Shown here: piece after piece, positions 7,240 through 16,510 of the stretch | Position numbering within the stretch: the first letter of the stretch is position 1 | Layout: each line of letters begins with the position of its first letter | Assembly (NCBI GenBank): GCA_015231825.1 | Contig: JADGAV010000006.1 | Location: 1 to 64,000 of the forward strand | DNA from: SAR324 cluster bacterium | GTDB taxonomy: Bacteria; SAR324; NAC60-12 | Direction: 5' to 3' | DNA: 64,000 nt | Made by a program: the position numbers and the translations under genes | The notes under the pieces: model-generated | Told to the model about the DNA's origin: nothing | The model's input: only the letters and a program-made list of their open reading frames with translations | Databases searched by the model: none

Positions 7240-7563
7240 ATGTCTGAATCGGGTCAATATCTTTATGTTATTCGTCCGGAGAGAACCGCGATGCTGTTGG
7301 AAGGACCCAGCAGTGAAGAAGAGGAAATCTTAAAAGGGCACATTTCTTATCTGAAAGAGCTGACAGAACAAGGTGTGGTGATTCTTGCAGGACGAACTCA
7401 GACGGCAGATGAGAAAACGTTTGGAATAGTCGTTTTTCATGCTGACTCTGAAGAATCGGCACACAGGATTATGCAGGAAGATCCCGTGGTGAAACAGGGG
7501 GTGATGCGTGCTGAGCTTTTCCCTTTCAAGGCAGCCTACCAGGGAAAAGCGTTTCCGGAATGA
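7240..7563 (+). CDS. YciI-like protein
   Basis: The product of about 107 residues has the YCII ferredoxin-like layout: YLYVIRPERTAML, an H in LKGHISYLKELTEQG, VVILAGRTQ, then FGIVVFHADSEESAHRIM and a terminal AELFPF. The conserved His and the pattern around EDPVV match the family, which is structurally related to muconolactone isomerases and whose enzymatic role is mostly undefined. GGGAGG directly abuts two consecutive ATGs (7237 and 7240); the second has slightly better spacing. It lies 140 bases after the globin sensor on the same strand and may be co-transcribed. Confidence 0.75.
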   Translation: MSESGQYLYVIRPERTAMLLEGPSSEEEEILKGHISYLKELTEQGVVILAGRTQTADEKTFGIVVFHADSEESAHRIMQEDPVVKQGVMRAELFPFKAAYQGKAFPE

Positions 7564-7624
7564 TTGGATGAATACAGATGGAACGATTATAAGATCCGGG
7601 AGCGTCTCCTAAATTTTTCAAGGT

Positions 7625-8047
7625 TTATTTTTTTGCGTAATACTTGGCAAGTAATCCGATTTCTATTGCCAACTCGCCACTGAGTGGAAACGGGTGGTAC
7701 AGGGACTTTTCCGATGAGTCAAATAGTGCGGCATCCAGATTCTGAATCGTGTCGACGTTGAATAAGAGCATGAACCAATCTGAAAAAAAACGATGTTCAA
7801 TTGGATTCAGGGATAGAAGAAGAATCTCACTATGCCGTGGGTCCTGACAAATTCTTTTGAATGTCTGATTGATCTTGATCAAATCTCCTTCCAAGACCTG
7901 TAAAAAGGATCGATTGCTGTACAAAAGGATTCCGGAAATATGATCTGATTTGTTTTTTTCCTCTGCGGTCTGAATAATACTTTTTATATCAGCCGTTGCC
8001 AGTTTTTCCTGGCGTTTGCTGACGTAAACAAGGCGATATTCGTTCAT
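7625..8047 (-). CDS. Stand-alone BLUF-domain blue-light photoreceptor
   Basis: The 140-residue protein is one BLUF domain with a short helical tail. The flavin-binding hallmarks are present: Y8 in YRLVYVS, N32 in KNKSDHISGILLY, Q50 in FLQVLEGD, and DWFMLLF, where W91 and M93 sit in the switching strand. The Tyr-Gln pair is what drives the light-induced hydrogen-bond change in this family. There is no attached effector, as in PixD/Slr1694-type BLUF proteins, which act by binding partners. The gene is convergent with the yciI-like gene and monocistronic; no obvious partner is encoded next to it. Confidence 0.85.
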   Translation of the reverse strand: MNEYRLVYVSKRQEKLATADIKSIIQTAEEKNKSDHISGILLYSNRSFLQVLEGDLIKINQTFKRICQDPRHSEILLLSLNPIEHRFFSDWFMLLFNVDTIQNLDAALFDSSEKSLYHPFPLSGELAIEIGLLAKYYAKK

Positions 8048-8273
8048 CGCGTTCTCCCAAAGAAACCAGTTTTAAATGGATTTCAAACAATTTTTTTGAA
8101 ATCTGTGAAACGGTGATAGTCTTAAAAAACTGACAGATTGACGACGGTCAAGATTTCAGTTGGCAGGTGATCCCGCAAAATTCAAAGTTGTTCCGAAATC
8201 GGTGTTATTGAGTTTTCGATTTACGAGTTTGAGCTTCGGAACCGTGCACCCATCCCTCTGCAGGTTATTTTGA

Positions 8274-10835
8274 TCAAGCTTTGATTCGCTTCAAGCCCAT
8301 TGGCAGCTGATAGTGTCGCTTGCCTTCATATTGGTAGAGGGCGTTTGCCACGGCTCCTGCTGTGGGAACCAGGCCAATCTCTCCAACCCCTTTGGCACCA
8401 TGGGGGCCGTTGGGATCATTCACTTCAATGCCGATCACTTCCATTTTTGGAGTTTGTTTGGCACGCAAAATTCCGCATTTTCTCAGATTGGTGCTTTCGA
8501 AAAGACTGTCTTTCATTGCCAGATCTTCTGACAATGCGTACCCCAATCCCATATGAATCGATCCCTCAATTTGCCCTTCAAAGAGCGTCGGATTGATAAT
8601 CTTTCCAGCATCATGAGCGGCATAGACCGTGTCGACATTGCCGTCGTCATCGAGGACCACGACCTGGGCTGCATAAGCATAAGAATAATGAGTAACAATT
8701 TTTTCAACATCGGCACCCAATTTTGTCGTCCAGTCACAAATCCAGTGACCTTCATAGACTCGGCCCACCAGCTCTTCCAGTGTCTGTGTTTCCAGATCTT
8801 GTTTCAGCTTTTTTGCCCCGTCAATGATGCAATGTCCCAGCACCGAAGTTCCCCGGGAACCGGTAGTCATGCCGGCGAAAGCTTTTTCAGGAGTTTCTAC
8901 ACGGACTTCAATCAATTCTGGAGAAAGTCCGGTGTTTTCGCAGAGAAACTGCACTCCCATTGTATGGACTCCCTGTCCCATCTCTGTCCAACCATGATGA
9001 AGAACCACTTTGCTGGCGGATTCAATCACAATTTTTATCGTTCCCTCATCCGGCATTCCATTGCCCAGGCCGGTATTTTTAATCCCGCAGGCGAGTCCTG
9101 CGTATTTGGCATTTTCGAAATGCTCTTTAACGGCCAACAGAGCTTTCCTTACGCCGACACCCGCTTCCAGGACCTGTCCGGTGGACGTCGCTTTTCCTTC
9201 TGTCAGAGCATTGTCATACCGAAACTGCCAACGGTCAAAATTCCCCTGCTCGCATAAATCATCAATACAGCTTTCGAGGGCGAAAGTGACTTGATTGACC
9301 CCGAATCCCCGCATTGCACCACAAGGAACATTGTTGGTGTAGACCGCTCGGCTTTCGACATCAACACAGGGAACATAGTAAGCTCCGGTGGCGTGGCCGG
9401 CAGAGCGTTCCAGAACCTTCATTCCAACGGATGCATAAGCTCCGGTGTCTCCGATGATTCGTGCTTTCACCAGGGTCAGCATCCCCTGCTGGTCGCATCC
9501 CAATGTGTATTCCATTTCGAGGGGATGTCGTTTGGGGTGCATGATGATCGATTCCTCCCGAGTCAAAAGCACCTTGACGGTTTTTTTCAAAAGGAACGCA
9601 AAGAGGCAGGCATGTCCCTGGACGGAAAGGTCCTCCTTGCCTCCAAATGCTCCGCCGTTGGGGACAAAAACACCTTTGGTCTGCTCCAGAGTGAGGCCGA
9701 GGAGTTTCGCAATTTGTTTTTGATCCTCGTAGATACCCTGCCCTTGAGAAAAAAATTCGATCCCTTCTCCCCAGGGTTGGGCAATTGAACATTCCGGTTC
9801 CAGAAATCCCTGCTCGATCCGTTGGGTTTTGTATACACCATGACTGATGTAGGCAGTTTGTTTTTCCGCGTCAGCAAAGTCCCCCCGTTTGGTGATCGTT
9901 TCTGAAAGAAGATTTCCTTTTTCATGGATCTTCGTGTTTGCTTTTGCCAGGGATTCATGGGGATCCGTGAGCGGGGACAGCACTTCATATTCAACACGAA
10001 TCAATTGGGCAGCTTCGCGGGCGATTTCCTCACTTTCTGCGACAACTCCTGCCAAAACATCACCGAGATACCGGGTTTCCTCTCCAATATCAACCATCAG
10101 GGGCCAATCGGGCACGATTATGCCCTGAAAACGCTCTCCAGGAATATCTTTTGCGGTGAAAACACGAAGGACTCCCGGAAAGGTTTCCGCATTTTTTGTT
10201 TGGATGGAAAGGACTTTCGCCCGGGGATGTTCGCTCCATTTCAAGGCTCCATAGACCATCCCTTCAAAACGCATATCATCAATGAAAGGACGGTTTCCCA
10301 TTACGGCACGTTCAGCTTGGTAGCGCGCTTGCCGTTCCCCGACTTTTCCTTGGGAAATCATGGCAGGAATCCCCCGATTTTCCTGAAATGCTTTTGCCGC
10401 ATAGAGGATGGAATCGACTATTTTTTTATATCCCGTGCATCGGCATAGATTGGGATTGATTGCTTTTTCTACCTCCTCGCGGGAAGGATTGATGTTTCTT
10501 TTCAGCAACGCTTCCGCCTGCATAACAAATCCCGGCGTGCAGTAGCCACATTGTACGGCTCCTTTTTCTACGAATGCATTGGTGAAAACCTGCTGTCGGT
10601 ACTCCCCCAACCCTTCGGTGGTCGTGACTGTTTTTCCCGCGACCTTTTTCATTGGTATGACACAGGAAAGCAATCCGCGGCTGTCCACATCGACAGCACA
10701 GCACCCGCAGGTTCCCTGGGGGGCACAGCCGTTTTTTGGTGAAAGGATCCCTTCTTCTTCACGCAGGTAATGCAGCAGAGTCGCTTCCGGGTCTCCTTCG
10801 TAGTTTTTTTCGATACCATTTAAAATAAATTTCAT
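8274..10835 (-). CDS. xdh: Selenium-dependent-type xanthine dehydrogenase (fused 2Fe-2S and Mo subunits)
   Basis: The 853-residue fusion matches the selenium-dependent xanthine dehydrogenase group and would hydroxylate xanthine or related purines. The N-terminus is a plant-type ferredoxin (C37, C43, C46, C58 in GCAPQGTCGCC and LLSC) followed by the second 2Fe-2S helical domain (C96, C99, C131, C133 in QCGYC and CRC). The rest is the molybdopterin part: GGAFGGKED, the group-typical AMRGFGVNQ, EMGQGVHTMG, GSRGTSVLG, and the catalytic-Glu segment KGVGEIG. There is no FAD domain in the polypeptide and no FAD-subunit gene beside it, so electrons must leave via another partner, possibly the YgfK relative upstream. 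It is the last gene of ssnA-ygfK-xdh, after a 292-base gap in which I see no gene. Confidence 0.88.
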   Translation of the reverse strand: MKFILNGIEKNYEGDPEATLLHYLREEEGILSPKNGCAPQGTCGCCAVDVDSRGLLSCVIPMKKVAGKTVTTTEGLGEYRQQVFTNAFVEKGAVQCGYCTPGFVMQAEALLKRNINPSREEVEKAINPNLCRCTGYKKIVDSILYAAKAFQENRGIPAMISQGKVGERQARYQAERAVMGNRPFIDDMRFEGMVYGALKWSEHPRAKVLSIQTKNAETFPGVLRVFTAKDIPGERFQGIIVPDWPLMVDIGEETRYLGDVLAGVVAESEEIAREAAQLIRVEYEVLSPLTDPHESLAKANTKIHEKGNLLSETITKRGDFADAEKQTAYISHGVYKTQRIEQGFLEPECSIAQPWGEGIEFFSQGQGIYEDQKQIAKLLGLTLEQTKGVFVPNGGAFGGKEDLSVQGHACLFAFLLKKTVKVLLTREESIIMHPKRHPLEMEYTLGCDQQGMLTLVKARIIGDTGAYASVGMKVLERSAGHATGAYYVPCVDVESRAVYTNNVPCGAMRGFGVNQVTFALESCIDDLCEQGNFDRWQFRYDNALTEGKATSTGQVLEAGVGVRKALLAVKEHFENAKYAGLACGIKNTGLGNGMPDEGTIKIVIESASKVVLHHGWTEMGQGVHTMGVQFLCENTGLSPELIEVRVETPEKAFAGMTTGSRGTSVLGHCIIDGAKKLKQDLETQTLEELVGRVYEGHWICDWTTKLGADVEKIVTHYSYAYAAQVVVLDDDGNVDTVYAAHDAGKIINPTLFEGQIEGSIHMGLGYALSEDLAMKDSLFESTNLRKCGILRAKQTPKMEVIGIEVNDPNGPHGAKGVGEIGLVPTAGAVANALYQYEGKRHYQLPMGLKRIKA

Positions 10836-11127
10836 AAGATTCTCTTTTCCATTAACGACTTTTGCGGTTTGTCCAGATGATCACAATTGCTTCGGGAGAA
10901 TTTCCCTTGTTATCATTTTTTTTCAAATTGTACAAAATGAGATTTCATCTCCTCATTTCTTTCTCACTTTTGATGGATCAGGGGGCAATTTGACTCCCTG
11001 AGAAGAGAGGCTTTTTCAAATTTGGCAAAATGCAATTCGGGCTGTTTGTAAAACAGAAACATCCAATGTGTGGAATATCCTCGGTTTTTAAGGCGAACCC
11101 GGTTGAACACGAAAGATTATCTCCAGA

Positions 11128-13083
11128 TCATTTTCCTCGCAACATGATTGCCGGGTAAGACAATGGTTGATCAATAATGCCATGCAAAAGCGATTTCATC
11201 ACATAAAAGGGATTCATGTCGATGATGCTCTGATCTTTCAAGATTTTGTTTGTTTCCCCCTGCAGTAAGTGGTTTTCGTGATCCAGGGTCATGTCGACTT
11301 CATCAGATTGCCACTTGTAGGTCTCGGCTTGCGTGTCAAAAGAGAGCAAATATTCCTTTCCCTGGAATCGTCCTTGAAGGGAGTTGGGGTTTGGAAAATA
11401 AAATCCGTCATGATCGGGATAAGTGTCGTAGGTGGTCTGATTGAAGAAAAACCGCGGTTTTTCCTGGTAGGGACCGCCATTTTCTGGACAGTATGGGTCA
11501 CAGTCTCCACATTCGTTGCAAAAATCTGCCAAATTGGCAATTTGCGTTTTTTGTTTGAGGACAAAATCATTCCCGGGAATCGGAAGCAGAGATCCCTGTT
11601 CTATTTTAAAATTTGTGGTGGCAGTGCTTGCAGCACCGACCGCGATGTAAAAATTTGCAGCATTGGGGCAGACGGGGAGACACTTGTTGCAGGTAATGCA
11701 GTCAAAAAATCCCAATTGGCTATCGACTCTTGGGGGTTCTTTTTTGTTTGATTCAAAATGGTAATAAGGATTTTCAATCAATCCAGGAACAATTTTTTCG
11801 CTGTTTGCAAAACCGGCATCATTCCTATTTGTAATGTTCTGATCTGCTGCTCTTTTGATAATAAATTCCGCAAGATTTGAAGCGCCGAGTTTTTCCATTT
11901 CCTGTTTCAATGTCTTTAAATAACCTGACATTCGTGTGTACCCTCCCGTTTTGAGCAAATCCGTACAGACTGAAACCGGTTTCATGTTGCAGCTGACGGC
12001 ATCCGCAAAATTTTTGTTGGATATCCCTGCAGAAAATGAAATATGGTAATGTTTCCCCATTGCCATACGAAATTGGTGCATGGCGTTCATGGCGAGAACA
12101 TGGAGGGGTGTTCCGGAAAGATACATGGTCTTGTCTTTGAAATAGGTCTGATTGTTTTTCAACACCAGCGTATTGGTAAATTTGGAACCGATGCTCACCC
12201 CGTGCTTTTCCGCAAATTGCTCCAGTCGTTTCATCATTGCCACACCTTCATCAAATTGAAGATCAACAGGGAAGGCATCAGGATCGACGATTATGTTGGT
12301 GTAGCCTAAATCCTCGCAAAGAGTCTGATTGACAAATTCGTATCCCAACAGAGTCGGGTTTTTTTTAACAATCGTATGAAACTGGTGTTCACTGATCAAA
12401 TGTTCGGTAATCGCTTCAATCTCTTGAGGCGGACAGCCATGGAAAGTCGAGAGGGTGCATGTCTCTGAAATGTGCGGATCGATGGAAAGATTTCTATATT
12501 GCTCAAATTCAGGAGGCAAACTTTGGAGCATGCTTCCAATCGCTTCACCGGCATCTTTCATTTTCTTTAACCAGTTGTGGACCGGAGGCGATGAAATTCC
12601 TTTTAGGTCGTATCCAACAGAAATATCAAAAACGGTGTTGTAAAAGCTATCGCCCCTGGGAACCCCCAGCAATTCCATCTCCTCGATAATCTTCAATAAA
12701 ACCCACGCCATTACATATTCATTGTAGGAATCCTCAAGACGCAACTCCTGTGACCATTCGATATTGTACCCGATATTGCGGGCATCAATGCAGGGACGGC
12801 TGATTTCCAACTGATCCAGAATTTGAATCGTCTTGAGCTCCATGATCCTTCCTCCTCCTAAAAAAGAAAGGATGATATTCTGCACCATCTGCGTATGGGG
12901 GCCTGAAGCAGGTCCAAGCGGAGTAGCTGCCTCTTTGTGATGAAAATCGACGGAAAAATCGATTCCCGGATAACCCCGGTAAAACTTCTTTTTAGGATAA
13001 CCATAAATACTGCCGAAGTTTTCGTATTCAGCCAAGATGGCACCAAGATGGGTTGCCAGCTTCAATCCTGTCAGTTCAGCCAT
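11128..13083 (-). CDS. ygfK: YgfK-like Fe-S protein (putative selenate reductase subunit family), lacking the flavin module
   Basis: The 651-residue protein starts MAELTGLKLATHLGAILAEY at 13083, 13 bases after ssnA. The first ~490 residues are the TIM-barrel-like, dihydropyrimidine-dehydrogenase-related domain of YgfK, including TCTLSTFHGCPPQEIE. Two 4Fe-4S motifs follow: CITCNKCLPVCPNAAN and FCNECGDCDPYCPENGG, then a family-typical C-terminus. E. coli YgfK has about 1,030 residues with an FAD/NAD(P)-binding module between barrel and clusters; here the barrel is joined almost directly to the clusters, so that module is absent. Despite its selenate reductase label, the family clusters with purine degradation genes. 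A longer frame extends upstream into ssnA but without family similarity. Electron transfer to or from the Xdh is inferred. Confidence 0.85.
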   Translation of the reverse strand: MAELTGLKLATHLGAILAEYENFGSIYGYPKKKFYRGYPGIDFSVDFHHKEAATPLGPASGPHTQMVQNIILSFLGGGRIMELKTIQILDQLEISRPCIDARNIGYNIEWSQELRLEDSYNEYVMAWVLLKIIEEMELLGVPRGDSFYNTVFDISVGYDLKGISSPPVHNWLKKMKDAGEAIGSMLQSLPPEFEQYRNLSIDPHISETCTLSTFHGCPPQEIEAITEHLISEHQFHTIVKKNPTLLGYEFVNQTLCEDLGYTNIIVDPDAFPVDLQFDEGVAMMKRLEQFAEKHGVSIGSKFTNTLVLKNNQTYFKDKTMYLSGTPLHVLAMNAMHQFRMAMGKHYHISFSAGISNKNFADAVSCNMKPVSVCTDLLKTGGYTRMSGYLKTLKQEMEKLGASNLAEFIIKRAADQNITNRNDAGFANSEKIVPGLIENPYYHFESNKKEPPRVDSQLGFFDCITCNKCLPVCPNAANFYIAVGAASTATTNFKIEQGSLLPIPGNDFVLKQKTQIANLADFCNECGDCDPYCPENGGPYQEKPRFFFNQTTYDTYPDHDGFYFPNPNSLQGRFQGKEYLLSFDTQAETYKWQSDEVDMTLDHENHLLQGETNKILKDQSIIDMNPFYVMKSLLHGIIDQPLSYPAIMLRGK

Positions 13084-13096
13084 GCTTACTCTTTGA

Positions 13097-14443
13097 TTAA
13101 TTGTTAAACCGATCCCAAACACGCTGAGCGCATTTATGAGATTCAATAGCGATTTTTTCTTCGTCAATTCCAGGCAGGTGTTTATTCTGCATGACCACTT
13201 TTCCGTTGATGATGCCAGTATCCACAACAGCATCACAGATTCCAAACAGAAAATGTCCCCAAAAATTTTCTGAAGTCAAAGGAGTCGGGGGGTAGTAATC
13301 AACGAGAATCAGATCAGCCTGGAAACCGGGGGCAATTTTTCCGACGTTTTGTCCGGACACACGTTTCATGATTGCAGGGTTGTTGCTCAAGACCATCTGC
13401 CGGGTTTCGTTCCAGGCCAGCGTGTTATCTTTCAAGTCGTGCTTTTGCAGCAAAAGTGCGGTGCGTATATCGGGTTTGAGATCCGGAGACATTCCGTCGG
13501 TTCCCATTCCCAACAGGACCCCACGCTTCAAATATGAAAAAATATCGGTGCGGCCCACGGCGTTGTTCATATTCGATTGAGGATTGTGAACGAGCATGGT
13601 GTCTGTTTGAGCGAGGCCATCTTTTTCCTGGTCCGTCAAATGAATACCATGAGCGGTGATGCTCGAAGTTCCTAATATTCCAAACTGCTGCAGCCGATCA
13701 ACCAGTCCTGCATCGTATTTTTCTTGAGTGATCATCCGGTCCTGCGGATCCTCACCGAGGTGAATATGACATCCCTTTTGAAGTGATTGACTGATCGCTC
13801 CGGCTTTTTCCAAAGTGTCATTGTGCAAAGTAAATGATGCATGCAGTCCAATCATTGCGTCGAGAAGGTGGTTTGGGTCTTGAGTTTTGGCCTGTTGACA
13901 TTTTTTGATGTAACGCTCATTTTCCCGCAATCCCTGCTGCGCGACCTCGTTTCCATCCCGATCTGAAATTTCGTAGCAAAGGACACCCCGCATTCCAAGC
14001 TGCTGCAGGGCTTCTTCGATCCGGTCAAGACTGCCATCTACAGCGTTGGGACTGGCGTGGTGATCAATGATGGAGGTGACCCCCTGCTTGATAGCGGTAA
14101 TTGAAGAAAGGAGGGCGCTATAATAGATGGAGTCTGGATCCAGCGCCCGGTCGAGTTTCCACCAAAGCATCGAAAGAATTTCTGAAAAATTCTGTGGAGA
14201 ACCACTCAAGGCGATCCCTCTGGCAAACGTGCTGTAGAAATGCATATGGGCATTGACCATCCCAGGCATCAGCAGGCGTCCTTTACCGTCGATCCGGGCA
14301 TAATCCTGATACTTTATTTTCAAATCCGCCTCGTTCCCCAACTCGTGGATTTTGGACCCCTGAATGGCCAGGGCCTGATCATTTAAAATTCCCTGTTGGG
14401 GGTCATTGGTAAAAATCTTGGTATTGCAAATAAGAATGTTCAT
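13097..14443 (-). CDS. ssnA: SsnA-type metal-dependent amidohydrolase (aminohydrolase)
   Basis: The 448-residue protein belongs to the amidohydrolase superfamily, SsnA branch, next to guanine and cytosine deaminases. Metal ligands are visible: HMH in VNAHMHFYSTFARG near residue 68, H in CHIHLGEDPQD, H in SITAHGIHL and D in LGMGTDGMSPD. The probable activity is hydrolytic deamination of a purine or a purine-derived ring. The ATG at 14443 is preferred to a TTG six bases earlier; no strong ribosome binding site is seen. It is the first gene of ssnA-ygfK-xdh, an arrangement known from selenium-linked purine-degradation loci, and is divergent from allantoicase with a 243-base gap that must hold both promoters. 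Confidence 0.87.
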   Translation of the reverse strand: MNILICNTKIFTNDPQQGILNDQALAIQGSKIHELGNEADLKIKYQDYARIDGKGRLLMPGMVNAHMHFYSTFARGIALSGSPQNFSEILSMLWWKLDRALDPDSIYYSALLSSITAIKQGVTSIIDHHASPNAVDGSLDRIEEALQQLGMRGVLCYEISDRDGNEVAQQGLRENERYIKKCQQAKTQDPNHLLDAMIGLHASFTLHNDTLEKAGAISQSLQKGCHIHLGEDPQDRMITQEKYDAGLVDRLQQFGILGTSSITAHGIHLTDQEKDGLAQTDTMLVHNPQSNMNNAVGRTDIFSYLKRGVLLGMGTDGMSPDLKPDIRTALLLQKHDLKDNTLAWNETRQMVLSNNPAIMKRVSGQNVGKIAPGFQADLILVDYYPPTPLTSENFWGHFLFGICDAVVDTGIINGKVVMQNKHLPGIDEEKIAIESHKCAQRVWDRFNN

Positions 14444-14686
14444 GAGCAAATTTTTTGAAGCGTTGATTTTACTTGATTAAGTTGGGAAATCATTCAGAGT
14501 CGATACTCTAGCATCTACCTAGCCTCTTTTCTAATGATTTGCAAGAAAACTATGTTTGAGTTTTATCGATATTTTTTGTAGGCTTTTTCAAAATATAATG
14601 GCATTTTATTCTTTGTTTTGAGGGTTCAGATCGATTTATTTGTGCACAATATATTGACGGGCTCTTCATTTGAACTGGTAAAATTT

Positions 14687-15736
14687 ATGGCGACTGAGAA
14701 CGACAATGATCACTATGACCTTTTTTCCAGCAAGTGGGTCAGTTTGGCAGACGAGGCACTTGGCGCGCAGGTGCTTTCTGCCACTGATGAATTTTTCGGA
14801 GAAAAAGAAAACCTTATTAAACCGGGAAGAGGAATTTTTATCCCGAATAAATACACCGACCAGGGAAAATGGATAGACGGCTGGGAGACCCGTCGGAAAC
14901 GTGGTCCTGGATATGACTCCTGCGTCATTCGACTGGGGGTTCCCGGAACGATACGGGGTGTTGATATCGATACGAATCATTTTAAAGGAAATCATCCTCC
15001 ATTCGCTTCGCTGGAAGCATGTTGTATTCAGGACGATCCGACAGAAAAGACCGAGTGGCAGGAAATCCTCCGAAAAACACCCACTCGCCAGGGTTGTCAG
15101 AACCTGATTGAAGTTCATAATAACAATCATTGGACGCATGTCAGATTGAATATTCATCCGGATGGAGGAGTGGCTCGATTGAGAGTGTATGGGGACGTTT
15201 TCGTCGATTGGTCCAAATTGGATGCAAACGAAATCATCGATTTGGCCGCTGTCCAAAACGGCGGTAAAGTATTGGCCTGCAACAATATGCGTTTCAGTTC
15301 TAAAGATAACCTGATTCAGCCTGGGCGGGGAAAAAATATGGATGATGGCTGGGAAACCCGCAGACGCCGCACTCCTGGTCATGATTGGGCCATTCTTAAA
15401 CTCGGCAGAAAAGGAAGCATTAAAAAGGTTGAAGTTGACACCAAACATTTTAAGGGGAATTATCCGGAAAGCTGCAGTTTGGAGGGAGCGGTGATCAATC
15501 CTCATGAATCGGATGTGACGGCAGGCGGAATAGTCTGGAAGACCTTGCTTTCTCGCCACAAATTGAAGGCGGACCATCAACACTTTTTTGAGTTGGCCCT
15601 CCAGGATATTGGCCCCGTCAGCCATGTCCGCTTGAATATATTCCCTGATGGCGGGATCAGCCGCTTGCGACTGTTTGGCGTGATCGAAACGGTAAAATTG
15701 ATTGAATTGAATGATGTTCCCCAAATCGAAGGCTGA
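14687..15736 (+). CDS. alc: Allantoicase
   Basis: The 349-residue protein has the internal duplication typical of allantoicases. Each half carries a GWETRR motif (DGWETRRKRGPGYD, then DGWETRRRRTPGHD), a (V/I)D(I/T) HFKGN strand (DTNHFKGNHP and DTKHFKGNYP), and a closing HVRLNI(H/F)PDGG(V/I) motif. It hydrolyses allantoate to ureidoglycolate and urea. The ATG at 14687 is used because family sequence (LFSSKWVSLADEALGA) begins shortly after; a frame extension to 14618 lacks similarity. Its divergence from ssnA-ygfK-xdh ties it to purine breakdown. The product's next enzyme may be the ureidoglycolate lyase relative at 58603-59259. No allantoinase or urate oxidase is in the window. Confidence 0.92.
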   Translation: MATENDNDHYDLFSSKWVSLADEALGAQVLSATDEFFGEKENLIKPGRGIFIPNKYTDQGKWIDGWETRRKRGPGYDSCVIRLGVPGTIRGVDIDTNHFKGNHPPFASLEACCIQDDPTEKTEWQEILRKTPTRQGCQNLIEVHNNNHWTHVRLNIHPDGGVARLRVYGDVFVDWSKLDANEIIDLAAVQNGGKVLACNNMRFSSKDNLIQPGRGKNMDDGWETRRRRTPGHDWAILKLGRKGSIKKVEVDTKHFKGNYPESCSLEGAVINPHESDVTAGGIVWKTLLSRHKLKADHQHFFELALQDIGPVSHVRLNIFPDGGISRLRLFGVIETVKLIELNDVPQIEG

Positions 15737-15760
15737 CTTGTAAACAAAAAAGAGGAAATG

Positions 15761-16510
15761 ATGACCAAACTGAGTGTGAATCTGAACAAATTTGCTTTGC
15801 TGAGAAACTCAAGAGGACGCGACTATCCAAATGTCCTCACCATGGCGAAACGATGCCTCGATTCCGGAGTTGACGGAATCACCATCCATCCAAGACCGGA
15901 TCAGCGGCACGCAAAATATTCTGATGTCTATGAACTGGCGGAACTCCTCAGGCAGTACCCCGAGGCGGAGCTGAATATTGAAGGAAACCCTGTTCCCGAA
16001 TTCCTGAACGTTGTCAAAGAAGCAGTCCCGCATCAATGCACCTTGGTCCCGGATGATCCGAATCAGCTCACATCTGATCATGGTTGGGATTTGAAAAAAG
16101 ACGGCAATTTTGTCAGTTCCATCGTCAAAGATTTGCAGGAAAATCAAATTCGGGTCAGTTTGTTTATGGATCCGGTTTTGGACCAAATTGAGCTTGCAAA
16201 AGGGCTTGGCACGGACCGGATTGAACTTTATACAGAAGCGTATGCCCGTCAGTTTGCAGAAGGCAATAAAGAAAAAGCGGTCCAGGACTATCAAACAGCG
16301 GCTGCCAAGGCTCAGGAACTCGGTTTGGGGGTCAATGCCGGGCATGATCTGGATCTGATGAACCTTGAATTTTTTTTAAAGATTCCCGGGGTTCTGGAAG
16401 TTTCCATTGGCCATGCTCTGGTTGTCGAATCCTTCGATCACGGTCTGGAAGAGACAATCAGGCAGTACTTAAAAATTATTTCGAGGAAAAAAGATGCCGG
16501 AACTGAATGA
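15761..16510 (+). CDS. pdxJ: Pyridoxine 5'-phosphate synthase
   Basis: PdxJ condenses 1-deoxyxylulose 5-phosphate with 3-amino-2-oxopropyl phosphate in the DXP-dependent vitamin B6 pathway. The ~249-residue sequence shows the expected (beta/alpha)8 landmarks: SVNLNKFALLRNSRG, ITIHPRPDQRHA, LNIEGNP, VSLFMDP, RIELYTE, NAGHDLDL and the C-terminal VSIGHALV. GAGGAAATG precedes the second of two adjacent ATGs (15758, 15761), which favours the second. It follows allantoicase by 24 bases and overlaps the next gene by 17 bases, so the three are probably one transcript although their functions are not obviously linked. Confidence 0.93.
   Translation: MTKLSVNLNKFALLRNSRGRDYPNVLTMAKRCLDSGVDGITIHPRPDQRHAKYSDVYELAELLRQYPEAELNIEGNPVPEFLNVVKEAVPHQCTLVPDDPNQLTSDHGWDLKKDGNFVSSIVKDLQENQIRVSLFMDPVLDQIELAKGLGTDRIELYTEAYARQFAEGNKEKAVQDYQTAAAKAQELGLGVNAGHDLDLMNLEFFLKIPGVLEVSIGHALVVESFDHGLEETIRQYLKIISRKKDAGTE

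Noticed and set aside
8553-9788. Two sizeable plus-strand open frames inside xdh
   Set aside because: They mirror the xanthine dehydrogenase coding sequence; no motifs and many rare-looking runs of residues.
10970-11001. Intrinsic terminator between ygfK and xdh (TCAGGG/CCCTGA hairpin)
   Set aside because: The 6-bp stem has a long loop and no T-run on the minus strand, which is the transcribed direction.
14666-15724. Long minus-strand open frame opposite allantoicase (about 350 codons)
   Set aside because: Composition is shaped by the opposite coding strand, no family motif or ribosome binding site, and the plus strand is a clear allantoicase.
15809-16345. 178-codon minus-strand frame opposite pdxJ
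   Set aside because: Shadow of pdxJ with no protein features of its own.
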